Source: CAYNTC01 sp964432925
GTDB taxonomy: Bacteria > Planctomycetota > Phycisphaerae > Sedimentisphaerales > Anaerobacaceae
Direction: 5' to 3'
Assembly: GCA_964432925.1 (NCBI GenBank)
Contig: CAYSPM010000023.1
Span: 1-23,782, forward strand
DNA: 23,782 bases
Shown piece after piece: positions 1-7,387 of the stretch. Numbering within the stretch: the stretch's first letter is position 1; each line of letters begins with the position of its first letter. The notes beneath the pieces were generated by a model, which searched no databases, had not been told where the DNA came from, and was given only the letters and a program-made list of their open reading frames with translations. The position numbers and the translations under genes were made by a program.

Positions 1-13
1 TAAGCTTGTTTCC

Positions 14-36
14 AATACCTAAGCATCTTAGGTATT
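14..36. repeat. Perfect 10-bp inverted repeat with TTAGGTATT core
   Basis: AATACCTAAG (14-23) and CTTAGGTATT (27-36) are exact reverse complements around CAT. A partial copy, GTTAGGTATTA, lies at 102-112, and AACACCTAGCATC at 120-132 is a third related piece. It could be a protein-binding palindrome or part of a dispersed intergenic repeat; the window alone cannot tell. Confidence 0.5.
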
Positions 37-392
37 ATAAAACACGAAAATTAAGCGTGCTGTCCTTTTGGTTGATTGGTGTTGGCACAATGCTTAAGTA
101 TGTTAGGTATTAAAGCTCGAACACCTAGCATCAAATATCATGTATCGAGATTCGACTATATACCATATAATATTAGTATCGAATTAATTACCAATTGCAT
201 CTTACCAATCCCCATGTACAAGATACGATTCACGACGTTAGAGTATCAAGAATAGAACCAATCACCCAAAAATTTTTTACAAAAATTTCGTGATCCGCTC
301 TTGACTTTTCGACCCTCATTTTTGGCTTGTTTTCGATGGTTGGTTGAACCTGGTATAAAAGTGTGTACTTTTGTGAATTTTTGTTAAAAAGC

Positions 393-426
393 GAGCATTT
401 TTGCTGAAAAATGTGAAAAAATGCTC
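393..426. repeat. Stem-loop with 10-bp arms, possible bidirectional terminator
   Basis: GAGCATTTTT (393-402) pairs exactly with AAAAATGCTC (417-426) around a 14-base loop. On the minus strand the second arm is followed by GCTTTTT, and on the plus strand by ATTTTC. It could therefore end transcripts from either side, although the stem is AT-rich and weak. Confidence 0.4.
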
Positions 427-519
427 ATTTTCGAACTGGCTCCTTTTTGCACTTATGCTCTTATCTCTTAAGCACTTATGACATTTTCAGTCAAAAGTCT
501 GAATTAACCAAGTGTCCAA

Positions 520-612
520 TTACGCCGCTATGAAACTGCCGATTTGATAGACGGCAAACGTCACTAAATAGGCCAGGGCAGTCAGGCCGACGTAACGAAT
601 AAATTGCTGCTG
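520..612 (-). pseudogene. Remnant of a FeoB ferrous iron transporter C-terminus
   Basis: Seen: in one minus-strand frame about 30 codons run from an in-frame stop (613-615) to TAA (520-522). They contain TALAYLVTFAVYQIGSFI, a hydrophobic helix ending in a VYQIG-type motif. Known: FeoB, the GTP-driven inner-membrane Fe(II) importer, typically ends in a membrane helix with a similar (V/M)YQ(V/I)G motif just before its stop. Inferred: this is the last membrane segment of a feoB copy whose body has been lost, as the in-frame stop and the adjacent oxidoreductase gene leave no room for the GTPase domain. The match is short and from memory, so another membrane protein tail is possible. Confidence 0.5.
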
Positions 613-623
613 TTAAGCAGCAA
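598..623 (-). terminator. Hairpin downstream of the Gfo/Idh gene, possible terminator
   Basis: TTGCTGCT (604-611) and AGCAGCAA (616-623) form a perfect 8-bp stem with a 4-base loop. On the minus strand it is followed by TTTATT. It lies about 43 bases after the stop of the oxidoreductase gene, where the long minus-strand gene run ends. The short, interrupted T-tract makes termination uncertain. Confidence 0.4.
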
Positions 624-665
624 AAACAGAAAGCATCCCATAAGTTGTCAACTAATGATCGGCAC

Positions 666-1682
666 TTAGTCCCACCTGTGCTTTTTGATAGAGGCGAGAA
701 TTTTTTCGGCGCATTTAAGAGCTGCCAGGCCTTCTTCAGCGCTGACCTCGGGCTGGAACTTTTGATCTACACAGGCCCGAAGAAATGCCTCCTGCTGTAA
801 CCAGATAGGCTCTTTATCATCTATAATAAGCTGTTCAATATGTAGTAGATCCGGCCAATTTACCTTTGTCAGGTCAAAGTTCTGCATTTCTTTGTGCTCT
901 TTTATCCACTTGAGCACGTTCGTATTAGGATCGGCCTTAATAATAATGCCCGTCTTTTTCAAGTAATCCACGCTCAAGTATGCCTGCCGACTGAACACTC
1001 TGACCCTTCTATCGGTTCTCAGTGCAAGCCGGGAAGCAGTGATATTCGCTACGCAGCCGTTCTCAAAAACAATCCTTGCATTGCACATATCTTCACCGCC
1101 CTCGATGACGCTCACCCCAACTGCATTAACTTTTTTAATCTTGCTCGCTGCCAGCGACAGAATGATATCTATATCGTGGATCATAATATCCAGTACGACG
1201 CCAATATCTGTTGAGCGGAAGGTATACGGGCTAACGCGGTTGGCCTCTATGAACTTCGGCTCGATATCAAGCCGTTTGATAGCTTGAACAACGGGATTGC
1301 AACGCTCGGAATGACCTACAGCTACAACGGTGTTTCTGCGTTTTGCAAGTGATACTATCTTTTTGCCTTCTTTTGAGTTTGCTGCTAAAGGCTTTTCAAT
1401 CAGCACGGGAATTTTGTTTTTGATGAAGATTTTTGCCAGATTCAGGTGTGTCACGGTGGGAGTTGCTATCGTTACAGCGTCAACATTCTTTAGGATATCG
1501 TAGCAATTGTCATAAGCGGAACAACCATATTTCTCAGCCAGCCGCTGAGCCTTGCCGAGGTCGGTATCTACAACAGCAACGAGCTCACTCTCGGGCAGTT
1601 GGCTATAGACCTTGGCATGTATCGTCCCCATTTTGCCTGCACCGACAACGGCAGCACGTATCTTATTCGTAATATCTTGCAT
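666..1682 (-). CDS. Gfo/Idh/MocA family NAD(P)-dependent oxidoreductase
   Basis: Seen: 338 residues, a usual family length, with an N-terminal Rossmann motif GAGKMG (14-19), the family hallmark EKP (96-98) and H169-D170 in the MIHDIDI stretch, where the catalytic His region lies. AGAAGGAG sits 12 bases before the ATG. Known: the family oxidises or reduces sugars and sugar nucleotides. A member called GnnA oxidises C3 of UDP-GlcNAc so that GnnB can aminate it, giving amide-linked lipid A, and such genes sit in lpx clusters. Inferred: as the last gene of an lpx block this protein may act on a UDP-sugar used for lipid A. No GnnB-type aminotransferase is in the window, so the exact reaction is open; the family call is firm. 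Confidence 0.85.
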   Translation of the reverse strand: MQDITNKIRAAVVGAGKMGTIHAKVYSQLPESELVAVVDTDLGKAQRLAEKYGCSAYDNCYDILKNVDAVTIATPTVTHLNLAKIFIKNKIPVLIEKPLAANSKEGKKIVSLAKRRNTVVAVGHSERCNPVVQAIKRLDIEPKFIEANRVSPYTFRSTDIGVVLDIMIHDIDIILSLAASKIKKVNAVGVSVIEGGEDMCNARIVFENGCVANITASRLALRTDRRVRVFSRQAYLSVDYLKKTGIIIKADPNTNVLKWIKEHKEMQNFDLTKVNWPDLLHIEQLIIDDKEPIWLQQEAFLRACVDQKFQPEVSAEEGLAALKCAEKILASIKKHRWD

Positions 1683-1753
1683 AGCTGCTACGTTCTCCTT
1701 CTGCTTTGAAGAGTTTCAGCTAAATTCATTAATAAAGCAACAGGTCAAAAGGC

Positions 1754-2644
1754 TTAAAATTTATATACGACAAATAACCCGGCATATTCGCCATCGAACA
1801 TTGGCTGAATAGTAAGATTTCTATTTTCTTTGCGATTGTGTAAACCAATAACTGCTTTGGCTGTAAAATAGCCGAGGGCAGAACCCAAAAATACATCTGA
1901 AGCCCAATGGCTGTTGTCATTGATTCTCGATAGAGCAGTTAAAGTCGCTATCGTATACGCTAAGGGGGGAACAAACACTATGTCATCATATTCATTAGCT
2001 ATCACAGTCGCTATTGAAAAGGCAGAAGATGCGTGTCCTGAAGGAAACGACAGGTTGGAGCTGGAAAAACCGGGACCATCCCATGTACTATATGGATCTC
2101 CCGAACTGGGTCTATGCCTGTGTGTAGAAAATTTAAGGGCCTGTGTAAAAATTCCAGTGAACACAAAACTCTCCAAACTTAGCCAAGCAGTCCTTTTCGC
2201 TTTTTTATTTTCAAATAAATGACCGTAAAGATAAAGCACACCTAAAGGTGGCAGAGTATACATGCCATCGCCGAAGGGCCCGGCAAAGTCCGCAATTTTG
2301 TCACTGGTGCTATTGCGTCTTCTCTGCGCCCAATCTTGTATATCCTGATCGCAAGCGTACAATCCGACCGTTATGCTTGCTACGAGCGATGCTTTTATCC
2401 AATCTGATTTCTCCCAACGCAATGGTGCTGTGAGTGTACTCTTAGAATCCGAAATAAAATCCTTTAAGTAATCTCCTTCTGATTCAAAATCGACTTCTTT
2501 GGTCTGGTTTTCTTCTGTCTGGGCTGTCGGACCATAGTAATCAGAAAACCACTTCGCTTCAGGTGGCTGGGCAAAAGATACATTAACAACTGCCACCGTC
2601 AATAAAACACGAGCGAGTAAAATTTTAACAATTTTTATTCTCAT
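1754..2644 (-). CDS. Secreted PAP2-superfamily phosphatase
   Basis: Seen: from this start 296 residues, with an N-terminal signal-like segment (KILLARVLLTVAVVNVSFAQ) and the full PAP2 triad: K171-x6-R178-P179, SFPSGH (199-204) and S239-R240-x5-H246-x3-D250. A signal peptide directly follows this ATG and GGGG precedes it. An ATG 39 bases upstream overlaps the previous gene but would put charged residues before the signal. Known: PAP2 enzymes remove phosphate from lipid phosphates such as undecaprenyl pyrophosphate, phosphatidate or lipid A (LpxE/LpxF types). Inferred: its place after lpxA suggests a lipid A or lipid-carrier substrate. Oddly, the tail beyond the PAP2 domain ends in VVYKF, like the last strand of an outer-membrane protein. 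Confidence 0.85.
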   Translation of the reverse strand: MRIKIVKILLARVLLTVAVVNVSFAQPPEAKWFSDYYGPTAQTEENQTKEVDFESEGDYLKDFISDSKSTLTAPLRWEKSDWIKASLVASITVGLYACDQDIQDWAQRRRNSTSDKIADFAGPFGDGMYTLPPLGVLYLYGHLFENKKAKRTAWLSLESFVFTGIFTQALKFSTHRHRPSSGDPYSTWDGPGFSSSNLSFPSGHASSAFSIATVIANEYDDIVFVPPLAYTIATLTALSRINDNSHWASDVFLGSALGYFTAKAVIGLHNRKENRNLTIQPMFDGEYAGLFVVYKF

Positions 2645-2672
2645 GACCCCGTCTACATGTAGTACGTATACC

Positions 2673-3323
2673 TCAGAACTCATATCCTAAACCGAATATT
2701 CCATGAACAGCCACATTCGGAACATCTGCGTGCCCGTCTTGGATAGGGGTATACGCATAAGACGCGGTCAGTTTTCCTTCTATTGTAAAGAATAACTTTT
2801 TCCAAATATAAAATCTCTTTTGCACCGCTGCCTGTGCGGTAGGACCAGATAAATAAAAACCTTCATTAAAAATTCCTTGATTTGGGGAAAGCTCCCTTCC
2901 ACGAATCTCCATTTCAGGATGTGTTATTACTACTCCTGCGCCTAAACGATAGATCAATCCTTTATACTTCCAAGCTCGGTTTACAGTGATAAGGTTGTAA
3001 CCATGCGAAATCTCAAAATGTTGAACCTCTGGCGGTTCGTTATCTAAATAAAGTTTATGATGCATTAGTTCCAATTCCCATGCACGACTCCCCTTCCACT
3101 TAGCAATACGCCAAGCGTAATAGGGTGAACCCTCTAACCATCTCTCATCATACCTTGCGTTTAATTCGATATCGTCCTGCCCTGATTGGTGTATAGTTAA
3201 GGGCGTTTTAAAATTATACGCCGAGCCAAGGAACGCCTCGAAAGTCCACGACTCTTGTGCCTGTGCGGGAACGACTGCAACTAATAATGTAATTTGTATT
3301 ATTCCTATATAAAGTCTGTTCAT
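2673..3323 (-). CDS. Small outer-membrane beta-barrel protein, function unknown
   Basis: Seen: 216 residues, a signal peptide ending about residue 23 (VPAQAQ), then alternating polar/aromatic stretches typical of beta strands and a C-terminal GIFGLGYEF. The final phenylalanine is the usual outer-membrane targeting signal. AAGGAG lies 8 bases before the ATG. Neighbours: it precedes the PAP2 gene, whose upstream ATG overlaps this stop, so the two are probably cotranslated, and it follows lpxA. Inferred: an 8-strand-size barrel in the outer membrane. I do not recognise a named family; the lpx context and size bring lipid A-modifying barrels such as PagL or PagP to mind, but I see none of their catalytic motifs. 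Confidence 0.7.
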   Translation of the reverse strand: MNRLYIGIIQITLLVAVVPAQAQESWTFEAFLGSAYNFKTPLTIHQSGQDDIELNARYDERWLEGSPYYAWRIAKWKGSRAWELELMHHKLYLDNEPPEVQHFEISHGYNLITVNRAWKYKGLIYRLGAGVVITHPEMEIRGRELSPNQGIFNEGFYLSGPTAQAAVQKRFYIWKKLFFTIEGKLTASYAYTPIQDGHADVPNVAVHGIFGLGYEF

Positions 3324-3465
3324 GATGGCAACTCCTTACTCATTGAGAAAATCAACATACCTGTTCAACAACAAATACGACTTTTTTAAGGTTACGATTT
3401 ATTCTAATGTCTTGTATATCTGCTAAGCTCCGGGGGCATCTCGTTCAGCCTAAATGGGGTCTTTT

Positions 3466-4272
3466 TCAATGTCTAAACGTCTCGAGGTATCTGCCAAAGC
3501 GATGTTGGCTGCTCCTAATTACTGCATCGACCATTGCTTTGACGTTTTCATCTAGCCCATCCTCCTGAGCCAAGTTTTCCGCATTAGCCAACAGTGTACC
3601 TTTCTGGCGATAAAGCTTTCTGTAGGCCTCAAGTATTTGCTTCTGCTGCTGCTGAGTCAGACCAGCTCGCTCCAAACCCTTTTTATTAACACCACGAACT
3701 CTCGGCGTATTATGTCCGCTGATGATCAGAAACGGCGGCGCATCCTGGGTAACACCTGTCAGCGCCGCGACAAAACACCACCTGCCGAGAGTAACGAACT
3801 GATGCAGCCCAGACACGCCGCTCATCCAGGCACCTGTCTCGATTTTGGCGTGCCCACCTATTTGAACATAGTTGCTTAAGACAACTTTATCTTCGAGTAT
3901 GCAATCGTGCCCAACGTGCGCACCAACCATTAGAAAATTGTCATTTCCCAGTTGCGTTTGCGCGTCCTCATACCTGCTTGGATGAATTGTGACGTTCTCG
4001 TGAAAAACGTTCCTGTCACCTATAACGAGTCGACCAATCTTGCTCTTGGAATCTAAGCCTAAAACCTGCGGCAAACACCCGATTACACTGTTGGGAAAGA
4101 AATGATTGTCTCTTCCAATCTTCACATTTTCCTCAATCACCACGTTGGCATCTAATATTGTCCTGGCACCGATTGTCACACCCCTGTGGATCACACAATG
4201 TGGCCCTATTATGACATCTTCGCCTAAATCAACATCATCATCAACTACCGTGCTGGGATGTATTTGAGCCAT
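3466..4272 (-). CDS. lpxA: Acyl-ACP--UDP-N-acetylglucosamine O-acyltransferase (LpxA)
   Basis: Role: cytoplasmic first step of lipid A synthesis, moving a 3-hydroxyacyl chain from ACP to the 3-position of UDP-GlcNAc. Seen: 268 residues, family length; hexapeptide-repeat left-handed beta helix (about 1-185) followed by a helical tail. AHVGHDC contains H122, aligning with catalytic H125 of E. coli; H141, H157 and Q158 align with H144, H160 and Q161. The residue aligning with the E. coli chain-length ruler G173 is A170, which may favour a slightly different acyl length (inference). Neighbours: 50 bases after lpxC-fabZ in one operon. If the downstream Gfo/Idh protein is GnnA-like, this LpxA may instead use the 3-amino sugar. 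The start has only a weak AGAG ribosome site. Confidence 0.95.
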   Translation of the reverse strand: MAQIHPSTVVDDDVDLGEDVIIGPHCVIHRGVTIGARTILDANVVIEENVKIGRDNHFFPNSVIGCLPQVLGLDSKSKIGRLVIGDRNVFHENVTIHPSRYEDAQTQLGNDNFLMVGAHVGHDCILEDKVVLSNYVQIGGHAKIETGAWMSGVSGLHQFVTLGRWCFVAALTGVTQDAPPFLIISGHNTPRVRGVNKKGLERAGLTQQQQKQILEAYRKLYRQKGTLLANAENLAQEDGLDENVKAMVDAVIRSSQHRFGRYLETFRH

Positions 4273-4322
4273 CTTATCTGTTCTCTCTGTTTAACAGCAG
4301 ACCTCTAATAGGTTTTCATTTT

Positions 4323-5633
4323 TCATATTTTCTTATCATCAACGAGCATGAATTTTATCTCTGCTTCTGCGACTATTCTTTCGCCTACCATAGCTACACA
4401 TCTACAATGTGCCGTTCTTTTTCTAAGCCTGACCGTCTCAGCCGTCAGTATAAGCTGATCACCCGGCACTACTGCTTTGCGCAACTTCACTCCATCCATA
4501 CTCAGCAGAACAGCCAACTGGCCGGCATGTTCAAGTCTCTGCGCGAATAACAAACCGGACACTTGCGCCATCGCCTCTACGATAAGAACGCCTGGCATGA
4601 TCGGCGTGCCCGGGAAATGTCCCTGGAAAAACTGCTCGTTAAAGGTCACGTTCTTTACGCCTTTTATTCGCGTGTCCCCTTCTATATCTATTATCTTGTC
4701 TACCAGTAGAAAAGGATATCTATGTGGTAAAATCTTCTGAATCCTGCGAATATCCAGAATCGCATCGGTGCCGAACTTCTCATTACGTTCTTGCTGCTGA
4801 GCTGCCTCATACAACCTCCTGGCAAGTTGCTGATTAAGCGAATGCCCACTCTTATAGGCCACAATTCTGCCACTTATGTTCCTGCCAACCAGCGCCAGAT
4901 CTCCGACCAGATCAGCTATCTTGTGCCTGACACACTCGTTGGGAAATCTATAACTGTTCTTAATTGGTCCATCCGAGCTAATTACAAGGATGTCTCTATA
5001 ACTGACATGTGTCCCGATTCCACGAGCCTGAAACTGCTTTGCCTCAGCCTCAAGCAAGAAACTCCGAGCCGGTGCCAGATTTTTTTCAAAGCTCTCCGGA
5101 GAAAGTCTGTAGCTGTAGATTTGTCTGCCAATGCCTGTATGGCCACCGTAATCCAGATCGTACGTTATATTCAGACCACCGTCGACGTAGGGTAGCGCAT
5201 ATATTGAGGCATCACCGGCTGTGATGGTTATTGGTTTTTTTATGACAAATTCTTTTCGGCTGGCCTTCTGCTCAACAACGCCTATCCGTTTCAGCACTTT
5301 GACATACTCGGCGCAGCTACAATCCGGCGCCGGTAGTTCTGCGCCGTCCACTTCCACGATTACATTGTCAATCTCCATTGCGCTAAGCGTAGCCAGACAA
5401 TGCTCAATCGTCTCTATGCTCACAGCCCCCTTCTTTATGGTTGTGCGACGACTTCGCTCAGCTAAATTAGGCACGACGGCGACGATTCGCACAGCCTCGG
5501 GCATATCAGTGCGAACAAAAACAACGCCCGTATTCTCCGGTGCAGGACGGAAAACAACCCTCGCTTCCTTGCCCCCAAACAGACCTTTGCCTGCAATCTT
5601 GCCCTCACTCTTTATCGTTTTTTGCAGCTTCAA
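4323..5633 (-). CDS. lpxC-fabZ: Fused LpxC deacetylase / FabZ 3-hydroxyacyl-ACP dehydratase
   Basis: Role: LpxC, a zinc enzyme, removes the acetyl group from UDP-3-O-acyl-GlcNAc, the committed step of lipid A synthesis. FabZ dehydrates 3-hydroxyacyl-ACP, drawing the same substrate pool into phospholipids. Seen: LpxC part about 1-282 with zinc ligands H78, H237 and D241, plus E77, K238 and H264. FabZ part about 290-436 with catalytic H339 (GHFPGTP) and E353. The linker is a short Gln-rich stretch. The start is a TTG inside the last codons of lpxD (29-base overlap), giving a normal LpxC N-terminus (MKLQKTIKSEG) and pointing to translational coupling. Known: this fusion occurs in Bacteroidetes and some other Gram-negatives. 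All key residues are present, so both halves should be active. Confidence 0.95.
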   Translation of the reverse strand: MKLQKTIKSEGKIAGKGLFGGKEARVVFRPAPENTGVVFVRTDMPEAVRIVAVVPNLAERSRRTTIKKGAVSIETIEHCLATLSAMEIDNVIVEVDGAELPAPDCSCAEYVKVLKRIGVVEQKASRKEFVIKKPITITAGDASIYALPYVDGGLNITYDLDYGGHTGIGRQIYSYRLSPESFEKNLAPARSFLLEAEAKQFQARGIGTHVSYRDILVISSDGPIKNSYRFPNECVRHKIADLVGDLALVGRNISGRIVAYKSGHSLNQQLARRLYEAAQQQERNEKFGTDAILDIRRIQKILPHRYPFLLVDKIIDIEGDTRIKGVKNVTFNEQFFQGHFPGTPIMPGVLIVEAMAQVSGLLFAQRLEHAGQLAVLLSMDGVKLRKAVVPGDQLILTAETVRLRKRTAHCRCVAMVGERIVAEAEIKFMLVDDKKI

Positions 5634-6654
5634 GTTTCTCTATCCTCGCGGCCAGTCGTTTTACTTGCTGCGCAAGCTTTGGCAGTCGCAGCACCTGGGC
5701 GACCACTCGGACTGCCTCCTTGACGTCAATAGCAGGAGTCCAGGCAAGCTTCAATCCTGGCCCAACATCGCTCAAGACACCCGACTGCGCCCCTATCATT
5801 GTGCCGGAGCCTACCTCTATATTGTCTGCCAAACCCACCTGCCCAGCCAGAACAACGCCGTCGCCAAGCCTGCAACTGCCGGCAATACCAACCTGGCCGG
5901 ATATCAGGCAGCACTTCCCTATCACTACGTTGTGAGCAATCTGTACAAGGTTGTCTATCTTTGTTCCGGCTCCAACTATCGTATTGCCAAATTTCGCCCT
6001 GTCAATACAACAGTTCGCCCCTATCTCAACGAAATCCTCTACAACTACACCGCCATTGTGAGGGACAAGTTTATGCGTGCCGTCAATGCAAGAATATCCA
6101 AAACCTACTGACCCAATGGTACTGTTCGCCTGGACGATTACATTGTTGCCCAGGCGGCAGTTGTGATAAACAACTACATTGCTGTCAAGACGGCAGTATT
6201 CACCGATCTTTGAATTTTCGCCTATTTTGCATCCGCTGGCAACTACGGTGTTTTGTCCGATTTCGACACCATCGCCGATCACTACGGCTGGGCCTATAGA
6301 CACGCCTTCAGATATTTTGACATTCTGCCCGACCGACGCGGCAGGATCAATCCCAGCTTCCGGCGTCTTCAATTCGGGTGCAAAGAAACTCAGGGTTTCT
6401 ATAAGGGCGGCTTCGACATTCTTGACAACTAACTGTGGTTTGCCTAACTGCTCTAAAGGTCTTGTGAGAATGACCGCTGCCGCGTGCGACTTGTTAACCG
6501 CAGCAGCATGTTTTTCGTCGGTGACAAAAGTCACATCAGTCTCACATGCACCCTCAACCGGCCCGACAGCTTTTAGCTGTTGTTCAAAGTGGTCAGCCGG
6601 ACCAATTAACTGGGCACCAAGACGTTGCGCTAATTCTGAAATCGTCAATAACAT
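5605..6654 (-). CDS. lpxD: UDP-3-O-(3-hydroxyacyl)glucosamine N-acyltransferase (LpxD)
   Basis: Role: third lipid A step, adding the N-linked 3-hydroxyacyl chain from ACP to the sugar nucleotide, in the cytoplasm. Seen: 349 residues; N-terminal uridine-binding domain (about 1-100), a hexapeptide-repeat beta helix (about 105-320) and a C-terminal amphipathic helix (KLAQQVKRLAARIEKLEAA). Catalytic His is H241 in VQIAHNV, matching H239 of E. coli. Neighbours: downstream of skp and overlapping lpxC-fabZ by 29 bases. No Shine-Dalgarno is visible before the ATG, only TTTTTTAGTGCCTA, so initiation may depend on upstream translation. The protein call is firm. Confidence 0.95.
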   Translation of the reverse strand: MLLTISELAQRLGAQLIGPADHFEQQLKAVGPVEGACETDVTFVTDEKHAAAVNKSHAAAVILTRPLEQLGKPQLVVKNVEAALIETLSFFAPELKTPEAGIDPAASVGQNVKISEGVSIGPAVVIGDGVEIGQNTVVASGCKIGENSKIGEYCRLDSNVVVYHNCRLGNNVIVQANSTIGSVGFGYSCIDGTHKLVPHNGGVVVEDFVEIGANCCIDRAKFGNTIVGAGTKIDNLVQIAHNVVIGKCCLISGQVGIAGSCRLGDGVVLAGQVGLADNIEVGSGTMIGAQSGVLSDVGPGLKLAWTPAIDVKEAVRVVAQVLRLPKLAQQVKRLAARIEKLEAAKNDKE

Positions 6655-6739
6655 TAGGCACTAAAAAACCGTCACGACAAGCAGCAGAATAACCTAATAA
6701 ACATCACAAATTTTGGGGCTTTGAATCTTGTTGTTCCGA

Positions 6740-7342
6740 CTACTGCTCTGAGTTTCCTACTGCGTCCAGCCGGGCTATTACTTCATTGGTAAGGTCAGTG
6801 CAGTTACCGCTATAAAGCACCTTGTGCGTACTAATTGTGAGCATGAGCTCCTCACTTGAAATGGGAAACTCCGGCTCAGTGTACTCAAACACAAGCTCCA
6901 GACCTTTTTGTTTGGCCAGCTCCTGAGTCGTCTCCAATATCTCTTTATACAACTGTTCAGTCCATTGCCTGTCCCTCAATGTTGTTTGCTGCTTAACGTA
7001 TTCCGTTCGCGCTTCAATTTGGGCGCGTTTTTCGAGGAGCGATTTAACCTGTGCCAGATGATCACTGCTGCCGGGCTTGAAGGTTCTTAGAGCTGCTTCA
7101 TCCGCTTGGATCTCTTTAGAAAGCTCACTCAATTCGTCCCTTATTTTGCTTTGCTCAGCCATCACCTCAGTTCGGAACTTGATGCTTCTCTTGCAATCAC
7201 GGAAAACCTTCCGAATGCTGACAACACCGATATTTGGCGACGGCTCATCTGCTGTCGCCTCAGCCCGACTATGTTCGTAACCCATAAACAAAACTATTAC
7301 ACCTATAAGAAAACTCGAGAGTATAGTAACGCTGGTCTTCAT
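6740..7342 (-). CDS. skp: Skp/OmpH-family periplasmic chaperone
   Basis: Role: periplasmic holdase that carries unfolded outer-membrane proteins to the Bam complex. Seen: 200 residues; signal peptide to about residue 29 (LIGVIVLFMGYEHSRAEA), a short beta strand (NIGVVSIRKVF), then a long charged helical hairpin (about 55-140) and a final beta segment (ELVFEY), the OmpH layout. AAGGG precedes the ATG by 7 bases. Neighbours: 45 bases after bamA and before lpxD, the same bamA-skp-lpxD order as in E. coli. Sequence identity in this family is low, so the call rests on layout plus context. Confidence 0.88.
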   Translation of the reverse strand: MKTSVTILSSFLIGVIVLFMGYEHSRAEATADEPSPNIGVVSIRKVFRDCKRSIKFRTEVMAEQSKIRDELSELSKEIQADEAALRTFKPGSSDHLAQVKSLLEKRAQIEARTEYVKQQTTLRDRQWTEQLYKEILETTQELAKQKGLELVFEYTEPEFPISSEELMLTISTHKVLYSGNCTDLTNEVIARLDAVGNSEQ

Positions 7343-7387
7343 AATTTTCCCTTTCTTTGTATTATTGTCTAAGAGATTTCTGATATT

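Larger units (their letters stand above)
1..519. other. AT-rich intergenic region with several inverted repeats
   Basis: I see no supportable gene here. The stretch is AT-rich and carries several exact inverted repeats: 14-36 (10-bp arms, AATACCTAAG and its complement), 270-288 (AAATTTTT / AAAAATTT) and 393-426 (GAGCATTTTT / AAAAATGCTC). The TTAGGTATT core of the first repeat recurs at 103-111, and AACACCTAGCATC at 120-132 resembles its left arm. The role is unknown. Confidence 0.5.

Noticed and set aside
5221..6111. 296-codon plus-strand frame antisense to lpxC-fabZ and lpxD
   Set aside because: It is the complement of two well-supported enzymes with all catalytic residues. The translation is Ser/Thr/Cys-rich with no domain.
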